Assembly: GCA_023408815.1 (NCBI GenBank)
Contig: JAEYJO010000075.1
Coordinates: 1 to 64,000 of the forward strand
Length of the DNA stretch: 64,000 nucleotides
Source of the DNA: Bacillota bacterium
Lineage (GTDB): Bacteria; Bacillota; Clostridia; Lachnospirales; Lachnospiraceae
Reading direction: 5' to 3'
Shown: in pieces, positions 51,605 through 60,567 of the stretch
Layout of the letters: each line of letters begins with the position of its first letter
Numbering within the stretch: the stretch's first letter is position 1
Notes under the pieces: model-generated
Seen by the model: the letters and a program-made list of their open reading frames with translations, nothing else
Told to the model about the DNA's origin: nothing
Database searches by the model: none
Program-made: the position numbers and the translations under genes

Positions 51605-51660
51605 TACCATCGTTTGACAAGGTCTTATCCGACCGTGTGTGACCTTGTCAAACAATGGTA
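51605..51660. repeat. 20-bp inverted repeat in the GH43 leader
   Basis: Arms at 51605-51624 and 51641-51660 match at 19 of 20 positions around a 16-nt loop. The core GTTTGACAAGGTC (51612-51624) pairs perfectly with 51641-51653. There is no T-tract after it, so it is unlikely to be a terminator. It would form the very start of the GH43 mRNA or serve as a paired operator. Confidence 0.75.
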
Positions 51661-51680
51661 GACTAAGGAGGTAACTTATC

Positions 51681-53249
51681 ATGACACAGACGTTTCATAA
51701 CCCTATATTAAGCGGCTTTTATCCCGACCCTTCCATTTGCAGGGTAGAGGAAGACTATTATCTGGTAACGTCATCCTTTGCTTATTTTCCGGGGCTTCCC
51801 GTTTTTCACAGCAGGGACTTGGTGCATTGGGAACAGATAGGGCACGCCATTCATTCACCGAATCAGTTGGATTATAAAAACTGTGAAATGTCACTGGGCC
51901 TTTGGGCACCCACTATTCGATACCACGAAGGACTTTTCTATATTATCAACACCTTCGTTTCCGGCGGCAGAGAAGTATACAGGGATAATTTCATCATTAC
52001 AGCGAAGGCTCCCGGCGGTCCCTGGAGCGATCCGGTATTTATTGAGGGGGCAGACGGTATCGACCCCAGTCTCTTTTTCGACGATGACAACACGCTCTGG
52101 TATACGGGCAATTATATAAGCGATGAGAAACTTTACGAGGGACATCACGGAATTTACTTGCAGCAGCTGGATCCTGATACCTTTCAGTTTATCGGGGAAA
52201 GAACCTTTATTTGGGACGGGAGCATCTCAAGAAGTAAGTGGATAGAAGCTCCTCACTTATATAAGATAGACGGCATATATTATTTAATCGTAGCGGAGGG
52301 CGGTACTTTTTCCAATCATAGCGTAATGATGGCGCGGGCACGCAGCATTCGGGGAGAATACGAGGTCTGTCCGAGAAATCCCATTGTTACCCACAGGCAT
52401 CGTCCGCTTCTGTCCGATATTTCTGTAACGGGCCATGCCGATATTGTAAAGACCCAAAACGGGGAGTGGTGGATGGTCTTACTGGCAGTGCGTCCATATG
52501 AAGGCTTCCATTATAATACGGGCAGGGAGACATTTCTCATTCCGATCGTGTGGGCAGAGGACGGATGGCCGCTAGTGGATAACCATAACGGATTGGTAAA
52601 CAGCAGCGAACGCCTGCCTGACCTCGCACAGTTCCCTGTGCCCCTTTCCGATCCAAGTGATAATTTCGAGTCGGATACCTTGGCAATGATGTGGAATATG
52701 ATCCATCAGCCTGAGCTGAATTACTATTCCCTGACGGATAGGCCGGGATATCTTAGGTTATATCTATCTCCGGAAGAGATGGAAGAAATCACCTCTCCGG
52801 CACTGATTGCAAGAAGACAGCAGGATGCAATCTGTGCCATAAAAACAGTCCTTGAATTCATACCGGAGAAGGAAGGAGAAGAAGCAGGGATTGTAGCTTT
52901 TCAGGATAATAGATTTAACTATATATTTACAAAAACGAAGAAAGGCGGCGGTGCTATTCTCCGGCTGTCCAAGACAGAATGCGGAAAGCGTACTGTAATA
53001 AAAGAGATTCCCCTTTGCTCGGAGGAAAGGCTTTATTTATCAATACAATGCAATCAAGTATCCTATGCTTTTTATTATGGATTTGAGGAGCACCAAAACC
53101 TGCTGTTTGAGGATGGACTTTCCGCTTCTCTTTTAAGCTCTACGGTGAACGAAGGCTTTACAGGAGCATATTTAGGCATGTATGCCAGCTCCAACAAACA
53201 GCTATCGAATAATTTCGTAGATTTTGATTGGTTTCATTATTACAAATAA
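51681..53249 (+). CDS. GH43-family beta-xylosidase/arabinofuranosidase, 522 aa
   Basis: The five-blade propeller (about 5-310) has base D16 in GFYPDPSIC, pKa modulator D128 in GIDPSLFF and acid E189 in WIEAPHLYK. A C-terminal beta-sandwich of the xylosidase type follows (about 330-520). GH43 enzymes release xylose or arabinose from xylo-oligosaccharides; with GH120 next door, xylose is likely. No signal peptide, so cytoplasmic. AAGGAGGTAAC precedes the ATG, and the long inverted repeat precedes that site. Confidence 0.9.
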   Translation: MTQTFHNPILSGFYPDPSICRVEEDYYLVTSSFAYFPGLPVFHSRDLVHWEQIGHAIHSPNQLDYKNCEMSLGLWAPTIRYHEGLFYIINTFVSGGREVYRDNFIITAKAPGGPWSDPVFIEGADGIDPSLFFDDDNTLWYTGNYISDEKLYEGHHGIYLQQLDPDTFQFIGERTFIWDGSISRSKWIEAPHLYKIDGIYYLIVAEGGTFSNHSVMMARARSIRGEYEVCPRNPIVTHRHRPLLSDISVTGHADIVKTQNGEWWMVLLAVRPYEGFHYNTGRETFLIPIVWAEDGWPLVDNHNGLVNSSERLPDLAQFPVPLSDPSDNFESDTLAMMWNMIHQPELNYYSLTDRPGYLRLYLSPEEMEEITSPALIARRQQDAICAIKTVLEFIPEKEGEEAGIVAFQDNRFNYIFTKTKKGGGAILRLSKTECGKRTVIKEIPLCSEERLYLSIQCNQVSYAFYYGFEEHQNLLFEDGLSASLLSSTVNEGFTGAYLGMYASSNKQLSNNFVDFDWFHYYK

Positions 53250-53257
53250 TCTTTATA

Positions 53258-53296
53258 ATAAAAGCGGCACCCTGAAGCCTCAGAGTACCGCTTATT
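53258..53296. terminator. Bidirectional terminator between GH43 and dehydrogenase
   Basis: AAGCGGCACCCTGA pairs imperfectly with TCAGAGTACCGCTT around a short loop, with A- and T-rich tails on both sides for the two convergent genes. Confidence 0.75.
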
Positions 53297-53297
53297 T

Positions 53298-54344
53298 TTA
53301 TTGTACTTTTATTATGCCTTTTACAATATCCGCTTTGTTTTCCACACAGGAAGTCAACGCATTCTGAATATCGTCTAAAAGGAAGGTATGTGTCACGATA
53401 TCTTTAATACTGATTCTTCCTTTCGCAACTGCTTCGATTGCCATAGGATAAATGTTACGGTAACGGAATACAGATTTAAAGGTCAGTTCCTTATCCAGTA
53501 CCGTTCCGACGGGCAATGTCATTTCGCCGTTTGCACTATATCCCACCAGTACGATAGCAGAGCCTTTCTTTGCGGATTTTATCAGCTGACCGGCGGTGAT
53601 TTGCGAGCCTGCTGTTTCAATTCCGATATCTTGACCTTTTCCGTCCGTGAGGCGCAGGATTTCTTCCACTGTGTTCTGGCTCGAACCGTCGATTACCGCA
53701 TCTGCCCCTAATTCCAGCGCTTTATCCAGTCTTTTCTTAACCACATCGACGACGATGACCTTAGAAACACCCTTTGCTTTCAGTGCGAGCAGGCTTACCA
53801 ATCCGATACATCCCGCTCCGGTGACTACCGCCGTCTTGCCCAGCCCGGCATCCGCTTGGTTGGCGGCATGGAGTCCTACTGCCAAAGGCTCTATCAACGC
53901 TCCCTCCATAGTTGTCACGTTCTCGGGAAGCTTGAAACAAAGATTGGCTTCATGCGCTACATATTCCTGAAATACTCCATCTACCGGAGGCGTAGCAAAA
54001 AATACCACATCATCGCATAAATTATATTTACCCGATTTACATGCTTCGCAATGTCCGCATGTCTTTCCCGGCTCCAGGGCAACCCGGTCTCCTGTCTTGA
54101 GATGCTTTACCTTTTCTCCTGTCTTCACCACCGTACCCGCTGCCTCATGGCCTAGAATAAACGGCGGTTTCACAATAAAATCGCCTATTCTTCCCGATTC
54201 ATAATAATGCAGATCGGAACCGCAGATACCTACATATTCCACTTCGACCAGTACTTCATCCTCCTTCGGAGAAGGAATCTCCTTTACTTGTATCTCTACT
54301 TTTCTTATGTCAGTCATTACGGCCGCTTTCATTGTAGTATTCAT
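53298..54344 (-). CDS. Zinc-dependent polyol (sorbitol/xylitol-type) dehydrogenase, 348 aa
   Basis: Catalytic-zinc region CGSDLHYYESGRIGDF with GHEAAGTVV, structural zinc cysteines CGHCEACKSGKYNLC, and the NAD-binding block AVVTGAGCIGLVSLLALK. The HYYESGRIG stretch is typical of sorbitol/xylitol dehydrogenases (family knowledge). In this xylose-releasing locus it may interconvert xylitol and xylulose. AAGGAG precedes the ATG. It converges on GH43 across a shared terminator. Confidence 0.85.
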   Translation of the reverse strand: MNTTMKAAVMTDIRKVEIQVKEIPSPKEDEVLVEVEYVGICGSDLHYYESGRIGDFIVKPPFILGHEAAGTVVKTGEKVKHLKTGDRVALEPGKTCGHCEACKSGKYNLCDDVVFFATPPVDGVFQEYVAHEANLCFKLPENVTTMEGALIEPLAVGLHAANQADAGLGKTAVVTGAGCIGLVSLLALKAKGVSKVIVVDVVKKRLDKALELGADAVIDGSSQNTVEEILRLTDGKGQDIGIETAGSQITAGQLIKSAKKGSAIVLVGYSANGEMTLPVGTVLDKELTFKSVFRYRNIYPMAIEAVAKGRISIKDIVTHTFLLDDIQNALTSCVENKADIVKGIIKVQ

Positions 54345-54377
54345 TTTTTTCTCCTTATCTTTTCAGTCACCATCTCT

Positions 54378-55307
54378 TTATGGTGCATTTACTATTTTTT
54401 CTTTTAATGCCTCCACCTCCGCCTTCTCCACGAGAAAGTGTTCTTCCCCATTTACCGATATAGCGGCGTATTCAGAATCGTAATCCTGATATTCTACAGT
54501 TACATCAGAAGCTCCCTGCACATTCCTGACAAAACGCAAAGCAAGCAGGGCCTCTTTATCAAAACTGCCTCTTTTATCTTCTTGTATTTCTTTTTTGAGC
54601 AGTATGCTGAGCAGCTCCGTATAGTGAGAGCGGTATTTTTCATCCTTCATATTCCACTCATATGTTTCTTCATCCATATCGATGATTACCTTTTCTATTG
54701 TATCGATATTGATAGCAGCACTGATTTTCAGGATTAAATCAAAGGTATCGACATATAAAATTTCATCCATGTCTTCTTTTTTGATTTTGTAAATTATTTC
54801 AGGATTTTTTTCATAAGCAGCATAGTAGATATTTTCCTCCTCTCCGCCATATAGCAGGAGAGTGGCCGTGCTGTCAGCCTCTATCCGGTAGGAATTGTCG
54901 TCCCCTTCGTCTCCGCTGCAATATTCCAGCATGACCTTAGTCCCGGATTCCTTCATCTCTTCCTTTATATTTGCCGGATACTCGCCAGTTTCCTCCAAAT
55001 CCATCTCCTCCATCGCATGGAACAGAGCAAGCATTTCTTCCGTATCGACGATTGCTGCTTTTCTATAGGGTACGAATATTTTCCAATACTCGTAAGAGCT
55101 CTCATATTCTTCCGGCTCATACGCAATATCTAAGACAGCTTCTCCATCTCTTATGACAGATAGCCTGCGAATGCCTTCTGCAATATATTTCGGAGATTCC
55201 TGCGGGGTTACCGCTTCTCTATTCACCCGCCCTCCGGTGCAGCCCGTCATAACGGAAGCTGTGATAAAAATGAATATTGTTATACTGGCCAGAGTCTTTA
55301 TTCTCAT
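54378..55307 (-). CDS. Lipoprotein of unknown function, 309 aa
   Basis: The signal peptide MRIKTLASITIFIFITASVM is followed by lipobox TGC, so the protein is membrane-anchored outside. The mature part is acidic, with alternating beta and helical patches (IYYAAYEKNPEIIYKIKKED). It ends VNGEEHFLVEKAEVEALKEK. It may be DUF4340-like, but I am not confident of the family. The start at 55307 has GAGGAGGCGG. The open frame to 55526 runs into an intergenic palindrome cluster and is not coding. Confidence 0.65.
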   Translation of the reverse strand: MRIKTLASITIFIFITASVMTGCTGGRVNREAVTPQESPKYIAEGIRRLSVIRDGEAVLDIAYEPEEYESSYEYWKIFVPYRKAAIVDTEEMLALFHAMEEMDLEETGEYPANIKEEMKESGTKVMLEYCSGDEGDDNSYRIEADSTATLLLYGGEEENIYYAAYEKNPEIIYKIKKEDMDEILYVDTFDLILKISAAINIDTIEKVIIDMDEETYEWNMKDEKYRSHYTELLSILLKKEIQEDKRGSFDKEALLALRFVRNVQGASDVTVEYQDYDSEYAAISVNGEEHFLVEKAEVEALKEKIVNAP

Positions 55308-55343
55308 TACCGCCTCCTCATCCGTCGTTAATCTTTTAGGATG

Positions 55344-55575
55344 TACTTTCCTATAAAAGAACAAAAGTGTGCTTCGCACACTCCCGCGGCCCAATACTCC
55401 AATCGCACAGCTTTTGTTCCGCGCGCGTAGCTGCGCATTGTACCCGAAGGGCTTTTTATGTAATAGGAGCATTTTCCTATTACGTAAAAAAGAGCCGCTT
55501 TGCCCGAGAATGCTTATCGATAGCAATTCTCTTATCTGAAATTATAGCATTCGGGCAAAACGGCTCCTATGTAAT
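55344..55575. repeat. Intergenic cluster of palindromes
   Basis: The 55308-55589 gap has no gene but several dyads. These include AGTGTGC/GCACACT (55366-55382), GAACAAAAG/CTTTTGTTC (55359-55367, 55411-55419), TAATAGGA/TCCTATTA (55461-55468, 55475-55482) and the large terminator stem at 55486-55566. TACTTTCCTATAA at 55344-55356 recurs at 63983-63995 near the right edge. It may be a repetitive intergenic element. Confidence 0.5.
55486..55566 (-). terminator. Large terminator after the response regulator gene
   Basis: Arms of 20-22 bp, starting GAGCCG and centred on GCCCGA, pair around a 33-nt loop with two small bulges. The T-tract is on the minus strand at 55486-55491. Confidence 0.8.
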
Positions 55576-55589
55576 AAAATGTCTTTATT

Positions 55590-57164
55590 CTATAAATTAC
55601 TATCCACTTTACGGGCACGCTCTCTGTACTGCAAGGGAGACATTCCTGTTTGTTTCTTGAAAGCGAGGGAAAAATAATTGGTATCCCTATAGCCTACATC
55701 CTGCGCTATCTTTCCAATCTTCATATTCGTAGTAGCCAATATATATTTCGCTTTTTCAATACGTTTGCGTACGATATATTCATTGCAGCCTTCATTGGCG
55801 ACCCTTTTAAACAGCCGGGAAAAATAATTCGGACTTAGATAAAAATATTCACTGATTCCGGCTACTGAAACATCCTCAGTTAAATGTTCATTGATATACC
55901 TCTTTACCTGAACGATTAATTCATGAGCGTCATTTTCTTCCACCTTCAAAAGATTTTCCAAAAAAGCCTTTGTAATTTCATAATTTTCATTCCGGTTTGC
56001 GCTCAGCAGAGTAGCTAACAGAGCGTTTAATTTACTGTCTGCATTTTCTCCCGATTCCATTACATAGTTAAAGTAAACCGAAGACGCTATTTCAAAACAG
56101 CACCTTCTCACATACTGGTCCGTAATATTATAGGAATTGGTAGCGGCGCAGAAGGAATCGAATATTCTAAGTACCTTCTCTGTATTCCCGATATTAGCGT
56201 TTAAGCTGTTCTTAAGCTCCGCATAGACTTCGCGGAACATATCTAGTTGTCCCTTTTTTCCCTTGTATTCTATCAGCGTTTTGTATTCGTCTTTTTCTTC
56301 ATTCCACAAATAAGTCGCATCATTATAAGAAATCGCCGCGTTCCCGAAGCCTTCTACTACGCTTCCCATAACCACACGGATACGGACATTTGCCTCTTCC
56401 TGAATCAGCTTGGTAAAGGTATCCACACAGTTTTCCAGATCGTCGCTTTTCTCTCCTTCGAATAGCACAAGCAGTATCCTGCCGCTGGTGTCTTCGAAAG
56501 TAATTCCCCTCTTACCGGCATCCAAATATCCAATTAGTAGGTTTTTAATGGTGAGCAGAGATAGAGACTCGCTTTCCCCTTGACGTATGCCCGCCGAATG
56601 CACGGAGGGTATCAATATGGCGATGCGCATCCTGATATCATGAGCATAATGATATTTATTGCATATTTCTTCTGCAATTTCTTTTGTATCCTTGTTCAGA
56701 ATAAGTTCCCTCATCCAGGTTTCCAGACACATTTGTTCGGACAACCCGGAAATCCTATTTTCATGAAACCTTTCTTCCTCTTTTTCTCTTCTGCTCTTCA
56801 CCGCTTGAATCTGCTTCTTGATGGAGTCGATGAGAACTTCTTCATCCACCGGTTTAAGCAGGAAGTCCTGCACCCGCATCCGCAGACACTCTCTGGCGTA
56901 GTCGAATTCATCATATCCAGTCAATACGATAATCCGAATGTCCTCTTTTAATGCTCTCACTTCGCTTATCAGCTCGATTCCCGTCATCTCTGTCATGCGG
57001 ATATCCGTAATCATAACATCGATACGTTCCTGTTTCAGCACCTCCAATGCTTCCTTCCCTGAAGCTGCTGTGAATACTTCCTTAACTCCCAATGCATTCC
57101 AGGGAATTGCTGCCCGGATGCCCATTCTAATCATTTTTTCATCGTCCACTATCAATGCTTTCAT
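55590..57164 (-). CDS. YesN-type response regulator with AraC output, 524 aa
   Basis: The receiver (about 1-120) has ALIVDDE, DVMITDIRMTEMTG with phospho-Asp, and DFLLKPVDEE. The AraC double helix-turn-helix is at the C terminus (about 420-520), with VAGISEYFYLSPNYFSRLFK and IAQDVGYRDTNYFSLAFKK. It probably activates the importer/GH120 and GH43 units upstream. The ribosome site is weak (AAAGGG), as expected for a gene 21 nt after its kinase. Confidence 0.92.
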   Translation of the reverse strand: MKALIVDDEKMIRMGIRAAIPWNALGVKEVFTAASGKEALEVLKQERIDVMITDIRMTEMTGIELISEVRALKEDIRIIVLTGYDEFDYARECLRMRVQDFLLKPVDEEVLIDSIKKQIQAVKSRREKEEERFHENRISGLSEQMCLETWMRELILNKDTKEIAEEICNKYHYAHDIRMRIAILIPSVHSAGIRQGESESLSLLTIKNLLIGYLDAGKRGITFEDTSGRILLVLFEGEKSDDLENCVDTFTKLIQEEANVRIRVVMGSVVEGFGNAAISYNDATYLWNEEKDEYKTLIEYKGKKGQLDMFREVYAELKNSLNANIGNTEKVLRIFDSFCAATNSYNITDQYVRRCCFEIASSVYFNYVMESGENADSKLNALLATLLSANRNENYEITKAFLENLLKVEENDAHELIVQVKRYINEHLTEDVSVAGISEYFYLSPNYFSRLFKRVANEGCNEYIVRKRIEKAKYILATTNMKIGKIAQDVGYRDTNYFSLAFKKQTGMSPLQYRERARKVDSNL

Positions 57165-57185
57165 AATTTGGCAAAGCCCTTTCCT

Positions 57186-59006
57186 TTATTCCGTCGAAGG
57201 CAGCGAAGCAAAGTCAGGTAAATCTGACTTTGGCGACTGCCCGCGGGCCATTTGACTCTGGTGTGTGTTAGGAATCAAGATCTTTACAGTAATGCCTCCC
57301 TTATCGTTTCTCATATAGGTCAAGCCATATTCCTCGCCGCAAAACAGTTGTATTCTGCGGTTTACGCTTCTCACTCCGTAGCCGAACTGCTCATCGAATA
57401 CTTTTATCATGCCGTTTATCTCTTCCACTCTCTCCATCGACATTCCGGCACCGTCATCCTCCACCAGAATTTCGATATCGGCAGACACGCTGCGAACCCT
57501 TATCACGATATGTCCCTCGCGGCCCTCCATTGATTTAATACCATGATAAATAGCATTTTCTACCAGCGGCTGCAATGTCAGCTTGGGGATTACCGCCTTC
57601 TCCAATCCCGGCTCTTCTACTATCTCATAATTTAGAATCTCTCCATATCTCATTCGCTGGATGAACAAATAGTTTTTTACGTAATCCAACTCCTGCTGAA
57701 GCGTAATAATATCTTTTCCTTTGCTTAAGCATATGCGGTAATAGGTGGCAAGGGCCTTTACCATATTGGATATGTCCTGATTTCCGCTTACAACAGCCTG
57801 CCAGTGGATACAGTCCAGCGTATTATATAAAAAATGAGGTTGTATTTGAGAATGAAGAGCATCCAGACGAATTTGGTTCATTTGCTGTTCTTCTTCTTTT
57901 ATCTGCTCCATCAGCTTTACGATCTGCTCCATCATGCTGTTAAAGCCTTTTTCTACCACCTTCATATCCGGATCATCTTCCTTGACGGAAACTCGTGTTT
58001 CCAGTTCGCCCTCCGATACCTTCCCCATGGCAATCACTATATTTCCCCATGGCGCATAGGCTTTTTCCACCATCTGCCTCGCCAACCGGATAAACAGAAC
58101 GAGCAGACCCAGAAGCAGTATAAGCAGCATTAATACGGTCCACACGCTGTCCTTTGCCAAGTCCCACCAGCCGATATGGGTCACATAATAAAAATCCCAT
58201 CCGGAAAGCTTCTCATAAATGATAATTCCCGTATTGCCCGATATTTTCCCCTGCTTAATATTAGGAAAATCCAATCCCTCAAACTTCTTTCCATTCTCCT
58301 TTTCGTCCGCCGATACGATAATGCTTCCATCTTTATGGACAAAATAAGTATCTACTGCAAATTCTCCGTCAGTATTTTTATCGGACATGAGCTGGAGCAG
58401 ATTGGAGTCGCTTACGTTAATGCACAGGGTTCCTAATCTATCCCCGATTACAGAGTTCGAATAAAGCGGATAATAAATACTTAACGAGTATTCTTCCTTC
58501 GTGCTGTAGGTCTTGGAGTAGACCATTCTCATTACATTGTTGCGCATATTAATACTGTTATTGTAATCTTCTTTTATTTGCTTCTTATAATCGGGTAGCC
58601 AGTTAGGAATTGAATTCCCTTTTATTAAAAACCCATTATTCTCTCCTTTTACAATGGATATAAAATTAACGTTTCTGTTCATGTTGCATATATTGTCCAG
58701 AACACTGTAGGCATTTTCTACAGCTTCCTGCTGATTGCTTTCTTCCTTCAAGTACTTCTGTATATGGTCGTTTAAGTTAATGGACCATATTAAATCATAA
58801 TAATACATGAAATTATCTTCTGTATTGGCTGCCATGGCATCAACTTCTTTCATTGCCATCTGCGCCGACTTATTGATTAACGATACCATCGTGGAAACTC
58901 CGGACACCAATATAAGCAGCATCGTGGATATGATTAAAGCCCTCGTTATGAATAGCACTATCTTTTTATCAAAGGTCATTTTCGCGTTTCTTTCTTCTTT
59001 TCTCAT
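57186..59006 (-). CDS. YesM-type sensor histidine kinase, 606 aa
   Basis: The first membrane helix (about 10-35), an extracellular Cache-like domain (about 40-290), the second helix (SVWTVLMLLILLLGLLVLFI), HAMP, the His_kinase block DALHSQIQPHFLYNTLDCIH and an ATPase domain with NAIYHGI and VEDDGAGMS. It senses an extracellular cue for the xyloside locus. The start at 59006 has CGGAG six bases upstream; the frame is open to 59030 without a site. The short tail contains a string of Ser/Pro residues (HQSQMARGQSPKSD). Confidence 0.9.
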   Translation of the reverse strand: MRKEERNAKMTFDKKIVLFITRALIISTMLLILVSGVSTMVSLINKSAQMAMKEVDAMAANTEDNFMYYYDLIWSINLNDHIQKYLKEESNQQEAVENAYSVLDNICNMNRNVNFISIVKGENNGFLIKGNSIPNWLPDYKKQIKEDYNNSINMRNNVMRMVYSKTYSTKEEYSLSIYYPLYSNSVIGDRLGTLCINVSDSNLLQLMSDKNTDGEFAVDTYFVHKDGSIIVSADEKENGKKFEGLDFPNIKQGKISGNTGIIIYEKLSGWDFYYVTHIGWWDLAKDSVWTVLMLLILLLGLLVLFIRLARQMVEKAYAPWGNIVIAMGKVSEGELETRVSVKEDDPDMKVVEKGFNSMMEQIVKLMEQIKEEEQQMNQIRLDALHSQIQPHFLYNTLDCIHWQAVVSGNQDISNMVKALATYYRICLSKGKDIITLQQELDYVKNYLFIQRMRYGEILNYEIVEEPGLEKAVIPKLTLQPLVENAIYHGIKSMEGREGHIVIRVRSVSADIEILVEDDGAGMSMERVEEINGMIKVFDEQFGYGVRSVNRRIQLFCGEEYGLTYMRNDKGGITVKILIPNTHQSQMARGQSPKSDLPDFASLPSTE

Positions 59007-59230
59007 AGGCATCTCCGATTGGAATAACATTCATTTATCCCTATCATATAATTTCATCCTATAATTGTCCATAGCGGACATTTTAATACACATCAGCCTT
59101 TTTCGGTCCATTTGAAACAAAATGTCACATTTTTTCAAAAAACGGTAACAAATTTAGCAGAAAACCTTTCCGTTACTTTATATAATATTTTATAAAATCA
59201 TGCAGAAATTTGCAGAAAGGTGTTATGATT

Positions 59231-60445
59231 ATGAATGATGTAAAAATTGAAGATATACAAGTCATTGTGACTGCTCCAAACAATATCAATCTGGTGGCGG
59301 TAAAGGTGGTGACCAATCAGCCGGGACTTTGCGGATATGGATGCGCAACCTTCACATGGCGCTATAAGGCTGTGGTAACAGCTATTGAGGAATATCTGGC
59401 GCCGATGCTGAGAAATAAATCGGTTCACAACATAGAGGACATATGGCAGACGATGATGGGCAGCTCCTATTGGAGAAACGGTCCCGTTCTGAACAATGCC
59501 ATATCCGGCATCGATGAGGCCCTGTGGGATATTAAGGGAAAGCTGGCAGGGATGCCTCTCTATGCCCTCCTCGGCGGCAAAACAAGAACTGGAGTAGCTC
59601 TGTACCGCCATGCGGACGGCAACTGCCTGGAGGAAGTAGAAGAGTGTATCCGGCAACATATCCAGGACGGATATCGCTACATACGCTGCCATATGGGATT
59701 GTATGGCGGGAATGCCGGACAGGTGGCCCAATGGATGTGCAAACCGGACAACGCTCCTGACGGCGCCTATTATCATCCGGGGCAATACACTCGTTCGGTA
59801 CTTTCTTTATTTGAAAAAATACGCATCGATTTCGGAGAAGACCTGGAGCTGATGCACGATGTACATGAAAGGCTTACTCTGGCAGAAAGCATGCGGCTGG
59901 CAAAGGATCTTGAACCGTATCATCTGTTCTTTTTGGAGGATGCTCTTTCGCCGGAGCAGTCGGACAGCTTTAGAATATTGAGGGAACATACGGTAACCCC
60001 TCTTGCCATGGGAGAGCTTTTTACGGCGCCGAATGACTGGAAGGCTCTTGTCCAGAATCATTGGATTGACTTTATAAGAGTACATTTAAGCGATATCGGG
60101 GGTATTACTCCGGCAATAAAGCTGGCCCATTTCTGTGAAGCCTATCAGGTGAAAACAGCGTGGCACGGTCCTAACGACATGTCCCCCATAGGCGCCGCTG
60201 CAGGCATGCATATCGATACTGCAGTCACTAATTTCGGAATACAGGAATATGCCGGATTTTCTGAAAAAGAGCAAGAAGTCTTTCCGGGCTGCCCAGAGAT
60301 AAAAAGAGGCTATGCCTATGTGAGCGAAACGCCGGGGATCGGTGTGGAAATAGATGAGAAAGCTGCGGCTAAATATCCGCCGGTTTCTATGGATTTCAAT
60401 TGGCTCTACAGCCGCCTGCCGGACGGAACGGCGGTCAGACCGTAA
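59231..60445 (+). CDS. ManD/RspA-like enolase-superfamily sugar-acid dehydratase, 404 aa
   Basis: The enolase-superfamily layout is clear: N-terminal cap with TFTWRYKAVVTAIEEYLA and YWRNGPVLNNAISGIDEALW, then a barrel. Metal-binding acids are in LMHDVHERL, FFLEDALSPEQ and AMGELFTAP. The His in TAWHGPNDMSPIG and the DGNCLEEVEE region fit mannonate dehydratase (ManD)/RspA-type proteins. Such enzymes dehydrate D-mannonate or D-gluconate, or are inactive regulators (family knowledge). The start at 59231 has AAGGTG nine bases upstream. No uronate isomerase or kinase is next to it. Confidence 0.8.
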   Translation: MNDVKIEDIQVIVTAPNNINLVAVKVVTNQPGLCGYGCATFTWRYKAVVTAIEEYLAPMLRNKSVHNIEDIWQTMMGSSYWRNGPVLNNAISGIDEALWDIKGKLAGMPLYALLGGKTRTGVALYRHADGNCLEEVEECIRQHIQDGYRYIRCHMGLYGGNAGQVAQWMCKPDNAPDGAYYHPGQYTRSVLSLFEKIRIDFGEDLELMHDVHERLTLAESMRLAKDLEPYHLFFLEDALSPEQSDSFRILREHTVTPLAMGELFTAPNDWKALVQNHWIDFIRVHLSDIGGITPAIKLAHFCEAYQVKTAWHGPNDMSPIGAAAGMHIDTAVTNFGIQEYAGFSEKEQEVFPGCPEIKRGYAYVSETPGIGVEIDEKAAAKYPPVSMDFNWLYSRLPDGTAVRP

Positions 60446-60488
60446 AAGTTTCCGGTAATTACCATATAAATAGCGTATATTCAAGGGG

Positions 60489-60520
60489 ATGACTATGTTA
60501 CGATAAGACATAGTCATTTT
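60489..60520 (+). terminator. Terminator after the ManD-like gene
   Basis: ATGACTATGT pairs with ACATAGTCAT around a 9-nt loop, with a short T-run. Confidence 0.7.
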
Positions 60521-60567
60521 GCTGCTACTGTTCACAGCCAAATTCGGCTTTAAAATGGAGGTTCGAT

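Noticed and set aside
51612..51653. Insertion-sequence ends or an attachment site
   Set aside because: Arms are only 16 nt apart, with no transposase and no target duplication.
55308..55526. N-terminal extension of the lipoprotein gene
   Set aside because: It would translate the palindrome cluster and push the signal peptide inside the protein; the ATG at 55307 has GAGGAGG.
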